DNA of 20,363 nucleotides from a bacterium (GTDB lineage: Bacteria; Krumholzibacteriota; Krumholzibacteriia; LZORAL124-64-63): the NCBI GenBank assembly GCA_016719645.1, contig JADJYS010000032.1, positions 1 through 20,363 of the forward strand, given 5' to 3'. Numbering within the stretch: position 1 is the first letter of the stretch; each line of letters starts with the position of its first letter. Below are positions 17,798-20,363 of the stretch, in pieces. Made by a program: the position numbers and the translations under genes. The notes under the pieces were generated by a model. The model was given only the letters and a program-made list of their open reading frames with translations. It was not told the origin of the DNA and did no database searches.

Positions 17798-20363
17798 TCA
17801 ATATTCCATCATGATCAGCTCTTTCCGCCAGTTGACTTTATCGCGGGACAAAATTATCGGCCCCTCTTCAAGCCTGATCAGGAACCCCGCCTTCTCCACG
17901 ATATCAGTGTAGCAACGGACGGCGTTGCGGTCCTTGCACTTGTCGTCCTCTGACAGGTCGATGTACGGGACCAGGGCCGTATGCAGCTTCTTCGCCTTGT
18001 CCCGCTTCTCGCCGTATCGCCAGCCGCTGTTGAACTTATAGTCCATCCAGCCGTCGTGTTCGGCCTCGGACAGCAGCTCGATGTTCTGCTCGATGACGGC
18101 TTGTACCGTGTTCCTGTCCGCGCCCGGACCATGCCCGGCGTCGACCACGATGAGCCCGGCAAGGGCCAGCACGTCCGGCAGGCGTCGCGCCGCGGCGATG
18201 TTGTCCCGCCTGATCTCATCCGGGAGTTCCTGGTTAGTTCCATCGGCTATTCGATGTTCCAGCCCTCTTCTTCGCCAGATCCAGATAGAAGCCGTGGATG
18301 TGGGGGGCGAGTTCCTCGGCGTAGCTTGAACATCGTGCCTTCCTGGATCAGGTTCATGAACTCGTCGAAGTCCACGTGCAGCCCCAGCTGTTCACGAGGG
18401 GGCAGGTTGCACCGCAACCATTCCCGCTTCCCGCCGCCGGTGATCAGATTGACGATCGTCGCCATCGACCGCGCGCCGTGCTTGTACGCGCCGATCTTCA
18501 GCATCGCGTTCAGCAACCCGGGATCGATGGGCAGGAGATTGGAGCCGGCGCACCCCGCCTGCACACGCAGCATGATGGCCCGCCGGATCGGGAACCCCAC
18601 ATCGGTCGCGTCGGGCTTGCCTTCGACGGTCCTGGGGTTGGGGCCAAGAACGTTGAGGTAGCCCTTGAGCCGGCTGATGAAATCCGGACCCTTGGCGCCG
18701 ACGAAGGCCTGACTCGGTCCCCGGCGCCCGCGCACAGAAGGCTTCGAAGCTGTCGCAGGTCCCGCCGGCGAAGATGAAAATGCACTTGCCCACCGGATGG
18801 GTCACCTGGCCCTCGAGGAACTCGCCGTCGTTCATGGGCGCCAGCATGTACTGGAGCCACATCAGTTCCCGGCTGTCGAATTCGTCCCAAAACACGACCG
18901 GCACGTGGCCCCTGAGAACCTCGTCGCGCACCTGGTGCAGGGCGCCGGCCAGCATCTCCGGACCAGTGAACTGGGACAGGTTGAACGTGAGGATCGTCGC
19001 TCCCCGGCCCAAGATTCCCTGCGTGATCTGTTTGATACCAAATGACTTACCTGATCCGGGAGGTCCGAACACCCCCAGCGAGAGCGGCTTGCCGGGGTTC
19101 TCCTCACCGACGTAGTCGCTGATCAGCTTGCGGATGCTGTAGAAGCCGTTCAACTCGATGCGGTCGACCGTGTAAAGCTTGCCGAAGCGCCCGTACGGGA
19201 TGCCGCTGAGGGCGGCCTCGCCGCGGAGCGCGACTTCCCGCGCGCGACCCATGAGTGGCCGGTATCCGTCGACCGGATCGCCCACGATGATGGACCAATC
19301 CGCACCGTCCTTGGTCGTGGATCCGGGAGGCCCCGGCACTGCGAAGTCCGGTACGGTCACGGTCCGCAGGCCGCCTCCGCGGGGGCCCTGCAGCACCGCG
19401 ACCACCGAGGCAAAGGGGAAATCCGGCCCGCCCGAGTCTCCGGTGCCGTGCCCCGCTTCCAACAGGGCGCGCCGTGCCGCCACGCCGCGCGCGATGGCGG
19501 CCGCCAGATCGACGTCGCTATTGCCGTCCCCGCACAACGCCCAGGCCAATGCGGCGGGCAGGCAGGATCCCGAGCCCGGTACGTTGCCCTCGATGCCTTC
19601 CCGCCAGTTCCCCTCGAGGTGGCCGGGATCGAAGATGAGGCGTCGCCGAGGCAGTGCGCGGTCGCTGTTGTCGACCCAGAGAGCGCCGTCATCTCCGAAA
19701 TTGACGACGACATGCCTGGCTGCGGCCAGCCCCCGCAACTCCGCGTGGTAGGCCAGATCGCCGAGCAGGTCCTGCACCGACTGTTCCCACGACAACCCCT
19801 GCGAAATGGCGGCGCCGCTGCGCCGCAGATCGTCAGCCGAGATGATCACGATCAGACGGTCCAGATACCCTGGGTCGAGCAACCGGGTCCACAGGGAGCC
19901 GCAACAGGCCGGGTGCGACATCTTGAGCACGATCCACCGCGGATCCCCGTCCGTCAGGTGCGGCGTCCAGGTCTCGGGACGGTTGCGGAACCCCAGCCCG
20001 GCCTCGTCGATCACCAGGATGTCGCACGGCGCGGCTTCGGAGGGCGGGGCTTTCCGATCTGCTGCGCCTGTCGGCGCTTCAGCCTCTCCGAACCCGAGAC
20101 TCTGCGTCACCCGCCAGACCTTGGAGTTGCCGCTCCGCGGTCCGGGTACGAGCGACCAGGAGGCGAAGGCGTGGTGGGCAGCGGCCCCGGTGGCGTCCCG
20201 GACGACGCAGCGGGATTCGCCCGCGCACAGGGCGGTCAGCAGTTCGGCCGTCAGCCCGGCGCCCCTGGTCCGGCGTTCGATCCGGGTGCCGATGCCGGGC
20301 GCCGAGGGGTGATTCCTGCCGCCGACGTAGATGTTGTGGTCGATGACGGCATCGCCGTCGATC
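17798..20363 (-). CDS. PfkB-like kinase / AAA+ ATPase / tandem RyR-repeat fusion protein, partial at the right edge, three frame changes
   Basis: At least about 850 residues, open at the right edge (first visible residues IDGDAVIDHNIYVGG). Numbering is from the edge. Residues 1 to about 330 are a ribokinase/PfkB-like domain: GDAVID...GG near the start, DILVIDEAGLGFR, WIVLKMSHP, IVIISADDLR, HVVVNFGDDGALWVD, and PGSGSCLPAALAWAL (263-266 GSGS) where kinases have GAGD. About 400-650 is an AAA+ ATPase: Walker A GPPGSGKS (433-440), Walker B VPVVFWDEFD (487-496), sensor-1 region FIFAGGT, FISRLKGYLNV and a lid with KHGARSMATIV. The C-terminus has two RyR-type repeats. Frame changes lie at 18719-18722 (one extra base in a C4 run), 18324 and 18263 (one extra base each). 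Together they restore the original frame, so one polypeptide is likely. Ends TGA at 17798-17800. Function unknown; probably ligand sensing coupled to ATPase remodelling. Confidence 0.78.
17876..18323 (-). other. Tandem RyR domains at the C-terminus of the fusion protein
   Basis: The second repeat (about 17876-18082) is canonical: IELLSEAEHDGWMDYK, then GWRYGEKRDKAKKLH, LVPYIDLSEDDKCKDRNAV and DIVEKAGFLI. These match the RyR family (PF02026) signature of H-x2-W, GWRYG-x-KRD, LVPY and K-x-x-DR. The first repeat (about 18143-18323) is degenerate: YAEELAPHIHGFYLDLAKK, then (after the frame change at 18263) ELPDEIRRDNIAAARRLPDVLALAGL, which aligns with the second half of the canonical repeat. RyR repeats in ryanodine receptors also occur in pairs. 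A shorter separate gene starting at GTG 18172 is the alternative reading, but the frame is open and RyR-like further upstream. Confidence 0.85.

Noticed and set aside
16244..20363. Calling the right end a phage-defence island
   Set aside because: No nuclease, toxin, nucleotidyltransferase, integrase or known defence gene is visible; RyR plus AAA+ alone does not prove defence.

Overview
High-GC bacterial DNA, probably an uncultured lineage of the FCB superphylum (Eisenbacteria/Krumholzibacteriota-like). The basis is base composition, the C-terminal 'HPNPFNPQT' FlgD-type sorting/Ig domain on a very large secreted protein, and the DUF4398/OmpA lipoproteins. The taxon is an inference. The sequence looks like draft metagenome quality. 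At least six genes or gene parts carry single-base frame changes, one junction cuts off two divergent genes head to head, and a 108-base run of G sits inside an operon.

Layout. 1-1495 (-): a proton-dependent oligopeptide transporter (POT/PTR2) with frame breaks and no start codon. 1497-1955 (+): a small outer-membrane beta-barrel-like protein, also missing the usual start of its signal peptide. 2042-6889 (+): a complete arsenic-resistance operon with its own promoter and operator. Its order is ArsR repressor, ArsP-type permease (one frameshift), small CPKC thioredoxin-like protein, membrane-anchored thioredoxin, CcdA, poly-G tract, thioredoxin-type ArsC and ACR3 arsenite exporter. A strong hairpin terminator closes it. 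6975-8998 (-): a DUF4398 lipoprotein followed by a DUF4398/coiled-coil/OmpA lipoprotein. 9268-10053 (+): a di-iron RIC/YtfE/ScdA repair protein with its own terminator. 10168-10996 (+): a PHP-domain protein with one frameshift. 11179-16167 (+): a secreted coiled-coil protein and, 18 bp on, a 1458-residue secreted metallopeptidase-like protein with two large internal repeats. 16244-17590 (-): a membrane-spanning XRE-type regulator with an extracytoplasmic FG-GAP-like domain. 17798-20363 (-, open at the right edge): a very unusual fusion of a PfkB/ribokinase-like domain, an AAA+ ATPase and two tandem RyR (ryanodine receptor) repeats.

How they work together. In the ars operon, ArsR senses arsenite, ArsC reduces arsenate using thioredoxin, ACR3 exports arsenite, and CcdA with the two thioredoxin-like proteins probably supplies or relays reducing power, perhaps to the ArsP-type permease. 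The most novel part is the right end. A multidomain PfkB-AAA+-RyR protein lies just upstream, on the same strand, of a membrane one-component regulator. This could be an uncharacterised ligand-sensing and signalling system, but no effector is visible in the window and the gene continues beyond it. No tRNA, rRNA, CRISPR array or insertion sequence was recognised. The longest stretch without a gene is 9000-9267, and none exceeds 300 bases.
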